From contig LNEI01000017.1 in the NCBI GenBank assembly GCA_001464455.1, positions 62,001 through 126,000 on the forward strand: a stretch of 64,000 nt of DNA. The letters are read 5' to 3'. A program made the translations under genes and the position numbers. Source of the stretch: Acidobacteria bacterium Ga0077534 (GTDB lineage Bacteria > Acidobacteriota > Blastocatellia > Pyrinomonadales > Pyrinomonadaceae). Shown in pieces: positions 44,062-53,559 of this stretch (position 1 is the first letter of the stretch; each line of letters starts with the position of its first letter). The notes beneath the pieces are model-generated. The model searched no databases. It was given only the letters and a program-made list of their open reading frames with translations, and had not been told where the DNA came from.

Positions 44062-47000
44062 GTGTCAGAATCCAGTAACAGCAAACCTACCCTGACAGGC
44101 CTCGCTCGTCGCCTCGGCCAGTTGCCGACCGACAAAAAGCGGGCGGCTCTTGAGACTAGCGCGGCTCTGGCTGGTGTTTCGCTGAGGGTTTCTCGCGAGT
44201 TTGTCGAGGCTGTTCCGAGGGCGGCAAAGATCTTGTCGGCGGAGGATATTCGCCTGTGGGGCGAGCTCGGGCGGCGGTTAGCGATGGGAAATGCCGAAAC
44301 GGGGGCTAAGTTCTTTGCAAGCGGCGTGAAAGAGGTCGCGACGATCCCGGCCGATGTTCGCCCGTTGGTTTTTGAGATCTGCACGCGTCAGTTGGTCCTA
44401 TCCAGCTCGATCGCCCTGGAAACATTTGACCTGATCCCGCAGATCGCGGCAAAGATCGGCGACGATGCCTTGCTTTCGGCCGTTTTGAAATTGGCAGCCG
44501 AAATTTCGCAGCGTTCGGCACGGCACAGTTCCGAATTTCTCGAAAAAACACCACCGCTCGCCGATGTGCTGGCCCGTTTTGATACTGACAAGACCGCAGT
44601 CGCTGAAAGCGTCATCGCACTTGCCGCCCAGTTTGCCACCCGCACGGGCGGAATGACCGCCGACCTCTGGGCAAATCTGCCTGAGGCCCTCGCGAATCTC
44701 GATGCCGATAAAGCTCGGCTGCTGATGCAGCGATCGGCCGAGTTTCTCGAGTTCGGCGGCAGCGTCACGCTGCATTTCGTCTCGTCGGGTTCAGACGTCC
44801 TGGCGTCGTCCCCAACGACGTTTGAAGATTGGGTCACGCTCGCCCGCTCGATAGCGGTTCACGGAAATGCGGTGTTGATATCGTTTCTGCGAGCGACCCC
44901 GAAGTTTTTTGCCGCATTCGCAAAACGCCGCGGCACGCTGCCCGCGGATATAAACCTCGTCATTCAACTGACGAAACGCATCGCCGAAACCGACGCTGAA
45001 AGCGCTTTGGCTGCGTTCAAATCGAGTTCTGCGGCACTCTCGAAAGTTTCGATCAAACAATTCGAAGAGTGGGTCGAGCAGGGCATCGCCGCAGGCGAAC
45101 ACGAGTCGTCAAAATCTCGACGCAGCTATTTCGCCCTCGAAACTCGAGCCTCGAACGAACGCCTGCAGCAGACCCGCCTCGGCCTGCCGCTCGAACGTGT
45201 GCAGTCGATCCTTCGGATGTATGTCGAAGCGTTGACGGGAAAGGAGATCGAGATCGCTCCGCTCACGGCGATGCCGCAGGAATCGCGCATCGGCGACGGA
45301 AAAGCCATTTACCTGCCCTCAACAGTCGCCGAATTCGATAACGACGAAGCCGATTTCCGTCTATACAAAGTCCTCGCCGCCCACGGTGCGGGCCAGATCG
45401 AGTTTGGCACCTTCGACCAGGACACCAAGGCTCTAAAGGCCGCCTACGCTGAGATCACTGAGCTATTCTCCGCCACCGCCGACCAGCTCGACGCGTTCTC
45501 GCTAGCCGGCTATATCGAGGACGTCCAGAAAGGCGAATCGGCCAATGGAAGCGACAGCAAAGATCAAAGGCCAAAGATCAAAGCCTTACCAAAAGGCTCC
45601 GACTACCGCGCCGTCCTAAAATCGTTCCCCGAACCCTCGCTCGCCCGAAAGATCTTCGGCACGATGGAGAACGCCCGGATCGATGCTTGCCTGCGACAGA
45701 CCTATCGCGGCCTAGTAAAAGACCTCGACCTGATGCGTTCGACCATGCGGGCGAATAGGCCATACATCTTTGACCTTCCGATGTATCAGGTGCCATTCGA
45801 ACTGCTCTTCCAGATCACCCTCTGCGGCGGTGCCACCGACGACGCACGACGATTTTATGGGCAAGTTGTCTCTGAGATCGAGACGGTGTTGGAGAGGTTT
45901 CTTAGTCCCAGGCCCCAAGTCCCAGGCCGACATGGGGCTTTGGACATGGGACTTCCGTCTGTAGCCGATTCCCTAATGGCGACGAGCCGTGTTTACACGC
46001 TATTTCAAAACATCTCGCCCGAGCAGGATCAGCAGACAGAGTCGGAGAACACCGAGGAGAACAGCGAATTCGCCTACGACGACAAGGATGCCTCCGAGTC
46101 AGTGACCGAGGACAAGGTCAAACGCGAGCAACAGGCTCAGGATATTCGCGACCTCTTCAACGCCTGGAACAGCCTCGACGACGAGGACGAACCCGACGAT
46201 CTACAAGGCTCCGAGTCGTGGTCGCAAAACGAAATGCCCGAGCAGGCTCTCGAAGCCGACGACGTCGCCTTTGCATACGACGAATGGGACCGCGAGCTGA
46301 ACGATTACCGCGTCGGCTGGAGCCGCGTGATCGAAAAAAAGGTCAAGCAGGGCGACCGCACGTTTGTCGAACTGACGCGTTCGCGTTATCGCGGCGTCAT
46401 TTCGTCGATCCGCCATCAGTTTCAGCTAATGAAACCGGAAAATCTGACCCGCATCAACCGCGAGATCGATGGCGAAGACTACGACCTCAACGCCCTCGTC
46501 GATTTCGTGGTCGACCGCAAAGCTGACGGCCTGCAAGCCGAGAACATATACACAAAACGGTTGCGCAAACAACGCGATGTGGCGGTTTCGTTGCTCCTCG
46601 ATCAATCGTCCTCGACCGCTCGAACGATCACCCGAAATCCTCTGCAGCCGTACACACATCCCGGCCGCCGCATCATCGAGATCGAAAAAGAAGGCCTCGT
46701 CCTGATGAGCGAAGCCCTCGAAGCCGTCGGCGATGTCTATTCGATCTACGGCTTCACGAGCGAAGGCCGGCGGAACGTTAAATTCTATGTCGTAAAGGAC
46801 TTCGGTGAAAAATACTCCGACGAGACCGAACGCCGCATCGGCGGCATCACATTTCAAAACAACACCCGCCTCGGCGCCGCGATCCGCCACGCCGCGCACA
46901 AACTGCTGCGCCAGGAAAGCCGTACAAAGCTCCTCATCATCCTCACCGACGGCCGCCCCTACGACCACGACTACGGCGACGCCCGCTACGCCCGCGAAGA

Positions 47001-47181
47001 CGTCCGCGAAGCCCTAACCGAAACCAAAATGATGGGCATCACCCCATTCTGCATAACCATCGACCGCGAATCCGAATCCGAACTAAAAGACCTCTACGGC
47101 AACGTCGGCTACACGATCATCGACGACGTCCTCTCATTGCCCGAGCGGATGCCGAATATTTATCGGAGATTGACCAGTTGA
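44062..47181 (+). CDS. NorD-like von Willebrand factor A protein
   Basis: A 1,039-residue protein from a GTG start. Residues 1-400 are predicted helical repeats, unlike short NorD proteins. From about 450 the sequence follows the NorD/CobT-like pattern, including an acidic middle ([10 protein letters not shown]) and a C-terminal vWA domain from about 840 with the MIDAS motif DQSSS, then [11 protein letters not shown]. NorD proteins partner a MoxR-type AAA ATPase to activate metalloenzymes; none is adjacent here. Two heptamer-repeat insertions lie in the coding sequence (45558-45585 and 45904-45954), both without breaking the frame, in low-complexity linkers. Confidence 0.8.
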   Translation: MSESSNSKPTLTGLARRLGQLPTDKKRAALETSAALAGVSLRVSREFVEAVPRAAKILSAEDIRLWGELGRRLAMGNAETGAKFFASGVKEVATIPADVRPLVFEICTRQLVLSSSIALETFDLIPQIAAKIGDDALLSAVLKLAAEISQRSARHSSEFLEKTPPLADVLARFDTDKTAVAESVIALAAQFATRTGGMTADLWANLPEALANLDADKARLLMQRSAEFLEFGGSVTLHFVSSGSDVLASSPTTFEDWVTLARSIAVHGNAVLISFLRATPKFFAAFAKRRGTLPADINLVIQLTKRIAETDAESALAAFKSSSAALSKVSIKQFEEWVEQGIAAGEHESSKSRRSYFALETRASNERLQQTRLGLPLERVQSILRMYVEALTGKEIEIAPLTAMPQESRIGDGKAIYLPSTVAEFDNDEADFRLYKVLAAHGAGQIEFGTFDQDTKALKAAYAEITELFSATADQLDAFSLAGYIEDVQKGESANGSDSKDQRPKIKALPKGSDYRAVLKSFPEPSLARKIFGTMENARIDACLRQTYRGLVKDLDLMRSTMRANRPYIFDLPMYQVPFELLFQITLCGGATDDARRFYGQVVSEIETVLERFLSPRPQVPGRHGALDMGLPSVADSLMATSRVYTLFQNISPEQDQQTESENTEENSEFAYDDKDASESVTEDKVKREQQAQDIRDLFNAWNSLDDEDEPDDLQGSESWSQNEMPEQALEADDVAFAYDEWDRELNDYRVGWSRVIEKKVKQGDRTFVELTRSRYRGVISSIRHQFQLMKPENLTRINREIDGEDYDLNALVDFVVDRKADGLQAENIYTKRLRKQRDVAVSLLLDQSSSTARTITRNPLQPYTHPGRRIIEIEKEGLVLMSEALEAVGDVYSIYGFTSEGRRNVKFYVVKDFGEKYSDETERRIGGITFQNNTRLGAAIRHAAHKLLRQESRTKLLIILTDGRPYDHDYGDARYAREDVREALTETKMMGITPFCITIDRESESELKDLYGNVGYTIIDDVLSLPERMPNIYRRLTS
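45558..45585. repeat. Heptamer array inside the NorD-like gene (1)
   Basis: CAAAGAT, CAAAGGC, CAAAGAT, CAAAGCC: four 7-mers in the coding sequence, encoding part of the linker [15 protein letters not shown]. Confidence 0.65.
45904..45954. repeat. Palindromic heptamer array inside the NorD-like gene (2)
   Basis: TCCCAGG, CCCCAAG, TCCCAGG, CCGACAT, GGGGCTT, TGGACAT, GGGACTT. The ends AGTCCCA and TGGGACT are complementary. 51 nt, encoding a linker about [19 protein letters not shown]; the frame is kept. Confidence 0.65.
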
Positions 47182-47265
47182 TAACTTGCCCCAGCAGAAC
47201 GGTTGACTGATAACTTGACTTATACTTGACCTACGACGAGCAGAATCATCCGCTTTTCAATTTAT

Positions 47266-49188
47266 ATGAACATCGTCTCGCTCGAAAATGTCTCTAAAAA
47301 CTATGGCTTCAAGCCGCTTTTTGAGAATGTAACGCTTGGTCTTGAGGACCGTGACAAGATCGGCATCATCGGGGCGAACGGCTCGGGGAAAAGTACGCTT
47401 CTGCGGATAATTGCGGGTGTCGAGGTGCCCGATACGGGCCGTGTGGTCACGGCTAAAGGCCAGACGCTCGCATTCCTGTCGCAAAATCCGCCATACGACG
47501 AAAACCTGACGGTGCTTGAGACGATCTTCGCGTCGAGCAGCGGCGTGATGCAGACGATCAGGGATTATGAGGCGGTTTGTCACGATGTGGCGGCAGGTGC
47601 TCATGACGACGCTACGATGGAGCGGATGTCCGACCTCCAGCACGAACTCGAGATGAACGGCGGTTGGGACATCGAGGCAAACGCCCGTGCTGTCCTGACC
47701 AAACTCGAGATCACCGACACCGCCGCCAAGATGGGCACGCTCTCCGGCGGCCAGCGAAAACGCGTCGCTCTCGCTCACGAACTGATCTTCAAACCCGACA
47801 TCCTGATTCTCGACGAGCCGACCAATCACCTCGATGCCGACACGATCGAATGGCTCGAGAATTACCTCGCCCGTTATACCGGAGCCCTTTTGCTGGTCAC
47901 GCACGACCGCTATTTTCTCGATCGCGTGACGGACCGCATCTTTGAGGTAGATCGCGGGACGGTGCAGAGTTTTGCGGGCAATTACGCTTATTATCTTGAG
48001 AAAAAAGCCGAGCAGGACACGCTTCGCGAGGTCGAGGGGCACAAGCGCGAGCAGCTGATCAAAAAAGAACTCGCCTGGCTCCGCCGCGGTGCCAAAGCCC
48101 GCACACGCAAATCAAAACACCGCATCGAAGCCGCACACACGCTTATGGCCGTTCCAAAAGAACAGGCAAAAGGCGAGGTGGATATCGCAATCGGTTCAAA
48201 ACGCTTGGGTTCGAAGGTAGTCGAGATCAACGACATCTCGAAATCGTACGGCGAAAACCGCTTGATCGATCATTTCACGTACCTGCTAAAACGCGACGAC
48301 CGCATCGGCATTATCGGTGCAAATGGTTCCGGCAAAACGACTTTGCTCGATATGCTCACCCGCCGCATCGAGCCGGACAGCGGCGAGATCGAGATTGGCC
48401 AGACGGTACACATCGGCTATTACGACCAGGAAAGCCGCGAGCTGAACGACGACCAGCGTGTCATCGACTACATTCGCGACGTCGCAGAATACGTCACCAC
48501 CAACGAGGGCATTCAGATCACCGCCGGCAAAATGCTTGAGCGTTTCCTCTTCGCTCCCGCCGCACAGTACGCTGTGATCGGCAATCTCTCGGGCGGCGAA
48601 CGCCGTCGACTTTACCTGCTGCGGATCCTGATGGGCTCGCCCAACGTCCTGCTCCTCGACGAGCCGACCAACGACCTAGACATCCCGACGCTCATCGCTC
48701 TCGAACAGTACCTAGACGAATTCGCCGGTGCCCTGATCGTCGTCAGCCACGACCGTTATTTCCTCGACCGCACGGTTGAAAATATCTTCAAATTCGAACC
48801 CGGCGGCCACGTCCGCGAATACGCTGGTGACTACTCCGCGTATCTCGAAGCCCTCGAACGCCAGGAATCCGAACGCAAGGCGGAAGCCTCAGCCCCTGTC
48901 AGAACCGGGAACGATAGTGACCGGGGCCCTAAGACGACGTTTACGACCCCGACCGAAAAAGAAAAGCCCAAAAAACTCACCTTCAACGAAAAACGCGAGT
49001 TCGAAACCCTCGAAAAACGCATCGCCCAAACCGAATCCCGCCTCCCCGAGATCGAACGCGAAATGGTCACCGCCGCCAGCGACGCAGGCCGCGTCCACGA
49101 GCTTTTCACCGAACAGCAGCAGCTAGACACCCAGCTCGAAACCGACATGGAACGCTGGGCTCAGCTAGCGGAACGATCAGAGTATTAG
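47266..49188 (+). CDS. ABC-F family ATPase, Uup-like
   Basis: A 640-residue soluble protein with two ABC cassettes and no membrane segments. Walker A GANGSGKST (about 36-44) and GANGSGKTT (about 350); signatures LSGGQRKRVAL and LSGGERRRLYL; Walker B LILDEPTNHLD and LLLDEPTNDLD. The inter-domain linker (about 240-290) is charged and helical. The C-terminus (590-640) is a coiled coil as in Uup (FETLEKRIAQTESRLPEIE), which binds branched DNA or ribosomes. It is expected to act in translation or DNA-structure maintenance, not transport. Confidence 0.9.
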   Translation: MNIVSLENVSKNYGFKPLFENVTLGLEDRDKIGIIGANGSGKSTLLRIIAGVEVPDTGRVVTAKGQTLAFLSQNPPYDENLTVLETIFASSSGVMQTIRDYEAVCHDVAAGAHDDATMERMSDLQHELEMNGGWDIEANARAVLTKLEITDTAAKMGTLSGGQRKRVALAHELIFKPDILILDEPTNHLDADTIEWLENYLARYTGALLLVTHDRYFLDRVTDRIFEVDRGTVQSFAGNYAYYLEKKAEQDTLREVEGHKREQLIKKELAWLRRGAKARTRKSKHRIEAAHTLMAVPKEQAKGEVDIAIGSKRLGSKVVEINDISKSYGENRLIDHFTYLLKRDDRIGIIGANGSGKTTLLDMLTRRIEPDSGEIEIGQTVHIGYYDQESRELNDDQRVIDYIRDVAEYVTTNEGIQITAGKMLERFLFAPAAQYAVIGNLSGGERRRLYLLRILMGSPNVLLLDEPTNDLDIPTLIALEQYLDEFAGALIVVSHDRYFLDRTVENIFKFEPGGHVREYAGDYSAYLEALERQESERKAEASAPVRTGNDSDRGPKTTFTTPTEKEKPKKLTFNEKREFETLEKRIAQTESRLPEIEREMVTAASDAGRVHELFTEQQQLDTQLETDMERWAQLAERSEY

Positions 49189-49217
49189 GCAAGGATTTAC
49201 GCTTCTCAATTTCAGGA

Positions 49218-49246
49218 TTGACACTGCAGATCTTAAAGCCTATCCT
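49218..49246 (+). promoter_or_regulatory. Sigma70-like promoter for the small secreted protein
   Basis: TTGACA (49218-49223), 17-nt spacer, TATCCT (49241-49246), about 90 nt before the start at 49338. Confidence 0.6.
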
Positions 49247-49337
49247 CTCCAAGACATTGACGAATTAAAGCACGGCCAGCCATCACACTCCGAGAGAGCT
49301 TCGCGTCATTGGCCCGTCCTGATTAGGAGAAAACAAA

Positions 49338-49778
49338 ATGAAACAAGTCGTCAATATTCGACTAACACTGGCGCTGCTTTTCGCGGCATTACTTTTCACC
49401 TCGGCACCTATGTCCGCTGATGCGGCACCCGTTCCGATGCAGTTCATGACAACGAATACCGTTGATTCGACGTTCGTGCCGATCTTCGGCGAATACGATT
49501 TTGACCTCTACAATCGCACAAGCGGCTGGGTGCTCAATGGCTTCTACACGCAGGAAGACGGCAAATGGAGCAAGAACTGGCTGACGTACAAGCTGCCCGT
49601 TGGCAAATCCTTCCGAATGCTGTGGTCTACCGCCAGCGACAAAGGCGATTGCGTAGTGCCCTTCAAAGTAACTTGGGACGATTATGACAAGCCCGAGGTC
49701 TACCGTCTCGACTGGTGCAAAGGCATCAAAAGCGTCTACCTGAAGGATGATACCTTCACCGTGGATTACAAAAAGTAA
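49338..49778 (+). CDS. Small secreted protein, unknown
   Basis: A 146-residue protein after AGGAG, with a signal peptide (LTLALLFAALLFTSAPMSADA). The mature part looks like a small beta-sandwich (DFDLYNRTSGWVLNGFY, LPVGKSFRMLW) with two Cys (DCVVPFKV, DWCKGIK) placed for a disulfide. Similar short exported proteins with an N-x-T-G strand and an aromatic motif are common in bacteria but carry no assigned function. It has its own promoter and an intrinsic terminator, so it is a monocistronic unit. Confidence 0.7.
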   Translation: MKQVVNIRLTLALLFAALLFTSAPMSADAAPVPMQFMTTNTVDSTFVPIFGEYDFDLYNRTSGWVLNGFYTQEDGKWSKNWLTYKLPVGKSFRMLWSTASDKGDCVVPFKVTWDDYDKPEVYRLDWCKGIKSVYLKDDTFTVDYKK

Positions 49779-49803
49779 GTCTCGCAACATGTCACGAGAA
49801 CGC

Positions 49804-49840
49804 GGCTGCTTCCTCTTTATGAAGAAGCAGCCTATTTTAT
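49804..49840 (+). terminator. Intrinsic terminator
   Basis: GGCTGCTTC (49804-49812) pairs with GAAGCAGCC (49824-49832), 11-nt loop, followed by TATTTTAT. Confidence 0.85.
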
Positions 49841-49888
49841 GTCCCGGTCATGACGTACACTTGAAACCTTGATTGGTCAGGAGCGAAA

Positions 49889-50593
49889 TTGAAGATTGAA
49901 GAACTTGGTTATCAGCAGACGCCGCTTGGCGATCTTACACTTCGGCGTCGGCCTGAGCCGCTTGCGGATAACCGCGAGGTCTTTGAGGTCAAACTGGGTA
50001 ACGAATATCTGATGTCGAGCCTCTTTACCGAAGCCGAACAGCAGCTCGCCACCCTCGGCCTCGCTCCTCTTGCGGGAGAACTCGATGTGGTGATCGGCGG
50101 CCTAGGCCTCGGCTACACCGCAGCCGAAGCACTGAAAAATAAGAATCTCGCGAGCCTGCTCGTCATCGACCTTTTCCAAGCCGTGATCGATTGGCATCGC
50201 GAAGGCTTAGTTCCGCTAGGTGCAGATCTCCGCGATGACCCGCGATGTGAGCTCCGCCAAGGCGATTTCTTCGCTCTCGCCCACACCGGCTTCGATACCG
50301 CTAACCCCGGCCGCAAGTTCGACGCCGTGCTCCTTGACATCGATCATTCACCAAACCGCTTCCTCGACGCCACCAACGAAACCTTCTACACAACCAAAGG
50401 CCTGACCGCCGTCCGCGACCAGCTAAAGCCCAAGGGCACCTTCGCCCTCTGGTCTGACGACCCGGCAAACCCTGACTTCACCGCCCATCTGAAAGCAATC
50501 TTCGGCGAGGCCTCCGCCCAAAACATCGAGTTCCCAAATCCATACTCGGGTTCGATATCGGTCAATTCCGTATATGTCGCACAAAGCAGGTAG
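49889..50593 (+). CDS. Spermidine-synthase-like SAM/dcSAM-binding protein
   Basis: A 234-residue Rossmann-fold protein from TTG 49889 (AGGAG 6 nt ahead). The nucleotide-binding loop is VVIGGLGLGYTAAEAL near 70-85, with the acidic strand VIDLFQAVIDW and LRDDPRCELRQGDFF; LDIDHSPNRFL replaces the DxxD/PxG motif of true polyamine synthases. It therefore belongs to the spermidine-synthase-like methyltransferase group, substrate unknown. Last chromosomal-type gene before the tRNA fragment that opens the island. Confidence 0.75.
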   Translation: MKIEELGYQQTPLGDLTLRRRPEPLADNREVFEVKLGNEYLMSSLFTEAEQQLATLGLAPLAGELDVVIGGLGLGYTAAEALKNKNLASLLVIDLFQAVIDWHREGLVPLGADLRDDPRCELRQGDFFALAHTGFDTANPGRKFDAVLLDIDHSPNRFLDATNETFYTTKGLTAVRDQLKPKGTFALWSDDPANPDFTAHLKAIFGEASAQNIEFPNPYSGSISVNSVYVAQSR

Positions 50594-50649
50594 AAATGAA
50601 CTCACAATTGACCGCCGGCTTCCAGCCGACTGACAACGCCTAGAAACCA

Positions 50650-50679
50650 AAAAAAGGGCTGCTGCTGCCGACAACCCTT
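50650..50679 (-). terminator. Terminator downstream of the tRNA-Met fragment
   Basis: On the minus strand GGGTTGT...GCAGCCC forms a 7-bp stem (with GU pairs) followed by seven T. It lies about 17 nt past the CCA end and fits the natural terminator of the original tRNA gene. Confidence 0.55.
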
Positions 50680-50695
50680 GTGATCCTAGAGATTA

Positions 50696-50740
50696 TGGTG
50701 GCTGGAGAGTGACTTGAACACTCGACCTCGGGGTTATGAA
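50696..50740 (-). tRNA. tRNA-Met(CAU) 3' fragment, probable attachment site remnant
   Basis: On the minus strand: anticodon loop TTCATAA, 3' anticodon stem CCCCG, T-arm GAGTG-TTCAAGT-CACTC, 3' acceptor strand TCCAGCC, discriminator A and encoded CCA. The 5' side of the anticodon stem should read CGGGG but is ACGGA, and no D-arm follows, so homology stops right after the anticodon loop. This is the usual footprint of a tyrosine recombinase attachment site. Confidence 0.8.
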
Positions 50741-50765
50741 TCCGTTGAAATCAAGTTTGGAAATC

Positions 50766-50837
50766 AGTTGGATAGTTGAAATTTCCTAATCAAATCAACC
50801 ATTTACGCCGTGTGTAAGAGCTTTCAACTATTCAACT
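50766..50837. repeat. Inverted heptamer repeat beside the tRNA fragment
   Basis: AGTTGGATAGTTGAA (50766-50780) and TTCAACTATTCAACT (50823-50837) are reverse complements with one mismatch; each consists of AGTTGAA/TAGTTGAA-like 7-8-mers. Confidence 0.6.
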
Positions 50838-51492
50838 TTATCTTCTTCCTATCGACTTTTGGTAACGTATTGGCGACGGCTTTATTATTCTGACGAATCA
50901 CGTCAAGAGTGGAAGTCGATTACCATCTTCAAAATCAGAACGGACACTGCTGTATCCCGATGCCTTGGCAAAGTCTTCGGTATCTCGCCGTCGTCGCACC
51001 AACCCTTTTACCCTCTGCCGTCGTCGTCCGAATAACTGTACCAATACGACACTTTGCCTGACTTCGCATTCGTCAGCGGGATCGAACACCCGAATACACC
51101 GTCATACATTCTTCCACCTGCTGGCCACATCTCACGCCCCCACGCTCCGCATGCCCGGCGTCCATCAACCGTTTCCGTTCCTTGAACCGCTCGTCCAAAA
51201 CGCCTCGACAAAGGCGCCGCCGCCTCATCCGAATACGCATCCACATCCGACAGCCACGACGCCCGCCTAAGTTCGGGAACGTTCTTTTCCCCAAAAAACT
51301 CCGCTAGCTACTCGTAGGTTATTTGGTTGTTGAAGCGGATTAAGAAGATACTCTTTTCATTTGACATACTATTTGCACTTGTAATTGGTGTTTGCGCTAA
51401 TAGCAAAGCAACCTAGCTATGCAACGCCGATAGCCCACGAAAGCTCTAAAAATGCTACCTACTGATCTACGATACTGGATCTGACTGGTAAC

Positions 51493-52107
51493 CTAATCCG
51501 AATCGAAGAAAGTCGGTGACTTCAATGAGGTTGTTGGTCTAGCAACCAAGCGCGGTTCTTGTTTGTACAGGTCGGTGTGCCGACTCCATCTTAGTGCACT
51601 AAATCCGTGGATCAAGGAGTGTCCAACCCAGCGAGAATCAACAACCTCCCTCTCGTACATTGTCGGTAAATTACAAAGTAATATTTTACCTAGGAACTTA
51701 TACCAATTGTGCTCCGGTATTAACTGATAATAGTATCCGTGAAACGAGTTCCCACTTCGATAGAGCGAGACGGATTCCGAAAACTCATTATCGACAGTAG
51801 AAAGTCGGTCTATGATTCTTGCAGCTGACTTCGTGTTAATGAAGTCGATCATTGGGATATGATAGACGGATTTCTCTCCTTTCAGTCGAACCCTGGAGTG
51901 CAGGGCCAATTCTTGATCATCCAATAGCAAGTCTTTTTGGTAGTCTAACCATGCGGGCGATAGCTCATGAGATGGGACCTGAAAGACCTCTCTCGAAAGT
52001 GTCTCTCCGTAAGCTTTGTAAACGTATCGACTAAATTCGAGCGTCATACCGGGTCGACGAGAGAGCAGGTGTGACTTCAATCTAATAATTGGATGACTCG
52101 GCTTCAT
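51493..52107 (-). CDS. Unknown protein, last gene of the defence-like operon (weak primase-like motifs)
   Basis: A 204-residue protein I cannot assign with confidence. Its centre reads SLYRSGNSFHGYYYQLI, followed by W..FLGKILLCN and DSRWVGHSLIHGFSALRWS. The SxNSFHGYY and LRWS segments recall motifs II and III of archaeo-eukaryotic primase-polymerases, and PMIDFINTK could be a poor motif I, but the normal acidic pair is not obvious. Its ATG overlaps the dGTPase stop by 4 nt (ATGA), so the two are translationally coupled and very likely work together. Confidence 0.65.
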   Translation of the reverse strand: MKPSHPIIRLKSHLLSRRPGMTLEFSRYVYKAYGETLSREVFQVPSHELSPAWLDYQKDLLLDDQELALHSRVRLKGEKSVYHIPMIDFINTKSAARIIDRLSTVDNEFSESVSLYRSGNSFHGYYYQLIPEHNWYKFLGKILLCNLPTMYEREVVDSRWVGHSLIHGFSALRWSRHTDLYKQEPRLVARPTTSLKSPTFFDSD

Positions 52108-53537
52108 TTGTTTTGAACCAGACGAATTCCACTCAAAAGCTGGAACTGTTCCAAAGCATATCGATCAGTCATACCCGAAATGTAATCAACAACTAGATGG
52201 GTCCGAAAATACCATTCGGGCCATTCGGAACGATTGGAAAATTCTTCCAATTGATCCAGATAAACAAGAACATGCTTGTCGGGTAATCGATTAAACAGCC
52301 GCCATTCAACGTCCAAATTCATCCCATTAAGAATTTTGGGGTCGTCTTCACTTTTGACTATCCTTTCAAAATTCTCCGTTGAGCAGTTCAGCAAAGGACG
52401 AAACCTTTCCAGCAATCCCCGCACAATCTGGTTCCCAGCCAACTCCATATTCTCGGATTCGGGGGACCGAAACAATTTCTTTCTGGCGACAGTCTTTAGA
52501 GAATCAAACGCTTTTGATTCGAGGCTATCCTTCTTAAAAAGTGATGCTTTCTCTCCCTTCAATAGGTCGTCTAGGTTCTCAACAGCCAGTTTGGCCGCCG
52601 ATTTTATCGCCTCTTGAGTGTATTTGATCTTAAAAAAGAAAAAATCGCTTTCGTTACAGAAATCGCCCACAGGAATTCTACCAAATGGGAAGTCAACTCC
52701 CGAGCCCGCTTCTTTCTCCCATTCGATTCTCAAATCTCTGAAAAATTCATCCTCACGGATGACTCCCTTCTCGATACCATCCTCAATATCGCTGATGCAA
52801 TAAGCAATATCGTCAGCCGCTTCCATAATGTATGCGAGGATGTAGCGAGACCGAACGGGTATACCAATGGAGCCCTTGATCTGGTCAATAATATGCCGTT
52901 CACACTCGAAATAGCCCGCCTTCTTCGTCAGACCCGACCCCTTCAATTCACTTGGGGATCTGACATATTTAATAAATGAGAGAATAGTTGTGTAGGTGAG
53001 ATTGCACCCATATTCATCACGATCACGTTTAAGTCGCAACAATATTCGAAGACCTTGTGGATTCCCATCAAATTCAAGAAAGTCCTGAGCCAGGGACCGC
53101 ATTCTGCTCGAAGGAGTCGTAGTCTGGGATGCCCTAAATACGGTCTCCCAGTTTTCATTGAACCAGTTCTTAATTGCGCTTTCACCAAAGTGTCCGAAAG
53201 GCGGATTACCGATGTCATGAGCGAGGCAGGCGCATTCAACAGCATAAATAATTGGCAGTTGAAGTGTGTGTTCGATCACTTCAGAATCAATTAATTCCTG
53301 CGTCATTTCATAGGCGATGAGCCTGCCAACGTTCGACACTTCAATGGAGTGGCTTATTCGGTTGCGCACCGCTGCGTTACTCTCAAGTGAAAATACTTGA
53401 GCTTTCTGGGCAAGCCTTCGAAATGCGGGCGAATATACGATCCTCGAACGATCGCTCGCTAGTTCCCTTGCTAGATTCCGCCCGCTTTCCGTAGTTGCTT
53501 TTCGGCGAGTTGAAACAACTATCTCCTCAAGATTCAT
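52104..53537 (-). CDS. dgt: dGTP triphosphohydrolase (HD domain)
   Basis: A 477-residue HD phosphohydrolase close to Escherichia coli Dgt in key motifs: YSPAFRRLAQKAQVF, RNRISHSIEVSNVGR with His63, and CLAHDIGNPPFGHFGE with His107-Asp108; EAADDIAYCISDIEDG supplies the last metal Asp. It converts dGTP to deoxyguanosine and triphosphate, and stand-alone dGTPases are known to block phage by draining dGTP. Here it is the third gene of a four-gene operon with a DNA methylase and a PD-(D/E)XK nuclease, which points to defence rather than housekeeping. It overlaps the 204-aa gene by 4 nt. Confidence 0.92.
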   Translation of the reverse strand: MNLEEIVVSTRRKATTESGRNLARELASDRSRIVYSPAFRRLAQKAQVFSLESNAAVRNRISHSIEVSNVGRLIAYEMTQELIDSEVIEHTLQLPIIYAVECACLAHDIGNPPFGHFGESAIKNWFNENWETVFRASQTTTPSSRMRSLAQDFLEFDGNPQGLRILLRLKRDRDEYGCNLTYTTILSFIKYVRSPSELKGSGLTKKAGYFECERHIIDQIKGSIGIPVRSRYILAYIMEAADDIAYCISDIEDGIEKGVIREDEFFRDLRIEWEKEAGSGVDFPFGRIPVGDFCNESDFFFFKIKYTQEAIKSAAKLAVENLDDLLKGEKASLFKKDSLESKAFDSLKTVARKKLFRSPESENMELAGNQIVRGLLERFRPLLNCSTENFERIVKSEDDPKILNGMNLDVEWRLFNRLPDKHVLVYLDQLEEFSNRSEWPEWYFRTHLVVDYISGMTDRYALEQFQLLSGIRLVQNK

Positions 53538-53559
53538 ATCCTAACTCCATAATTCTCGT

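Larger units (their letters stand above)
50594..51492. other. Non-coding left end of the island
   Basis: Holds the tRNA terminator, the tRNA-Met fragment and a heptamer-type inverted repeat (50766-50780 / 50823-50837). Between 50850 and 51300 there are only short overlapping frames in several phases. A minus-strand stretch before 50835 reads AVANTLPKVDRKKIKLNS and then stop, which looks like the tail of a decayed gene I cannot identify. No intact integrase. Confidence 0.5.

Noticed and set aside
44040-44384. Minus-strand frames opposite the NorD-like N-terminus
   Set aside because: Antisense shadows of a high-GC coding region.
47171-47230. Possible eighth heptamer tract after the NorD-like gene
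   Set aside because: TGATAACTTG recurs at 29-nt spacing and ACTTGAC twice, but no consistent 7-nt period.
50898-51294. Several short frames near the tRNA fragment as a possible integrase remnant
   Set aside because: A stretch with KSGKVSYWYSY faintly recalls a recombinase zinc ribbon, but no catalytic residues of tyrosine or serine recombinases are seen; too weak to annotate.
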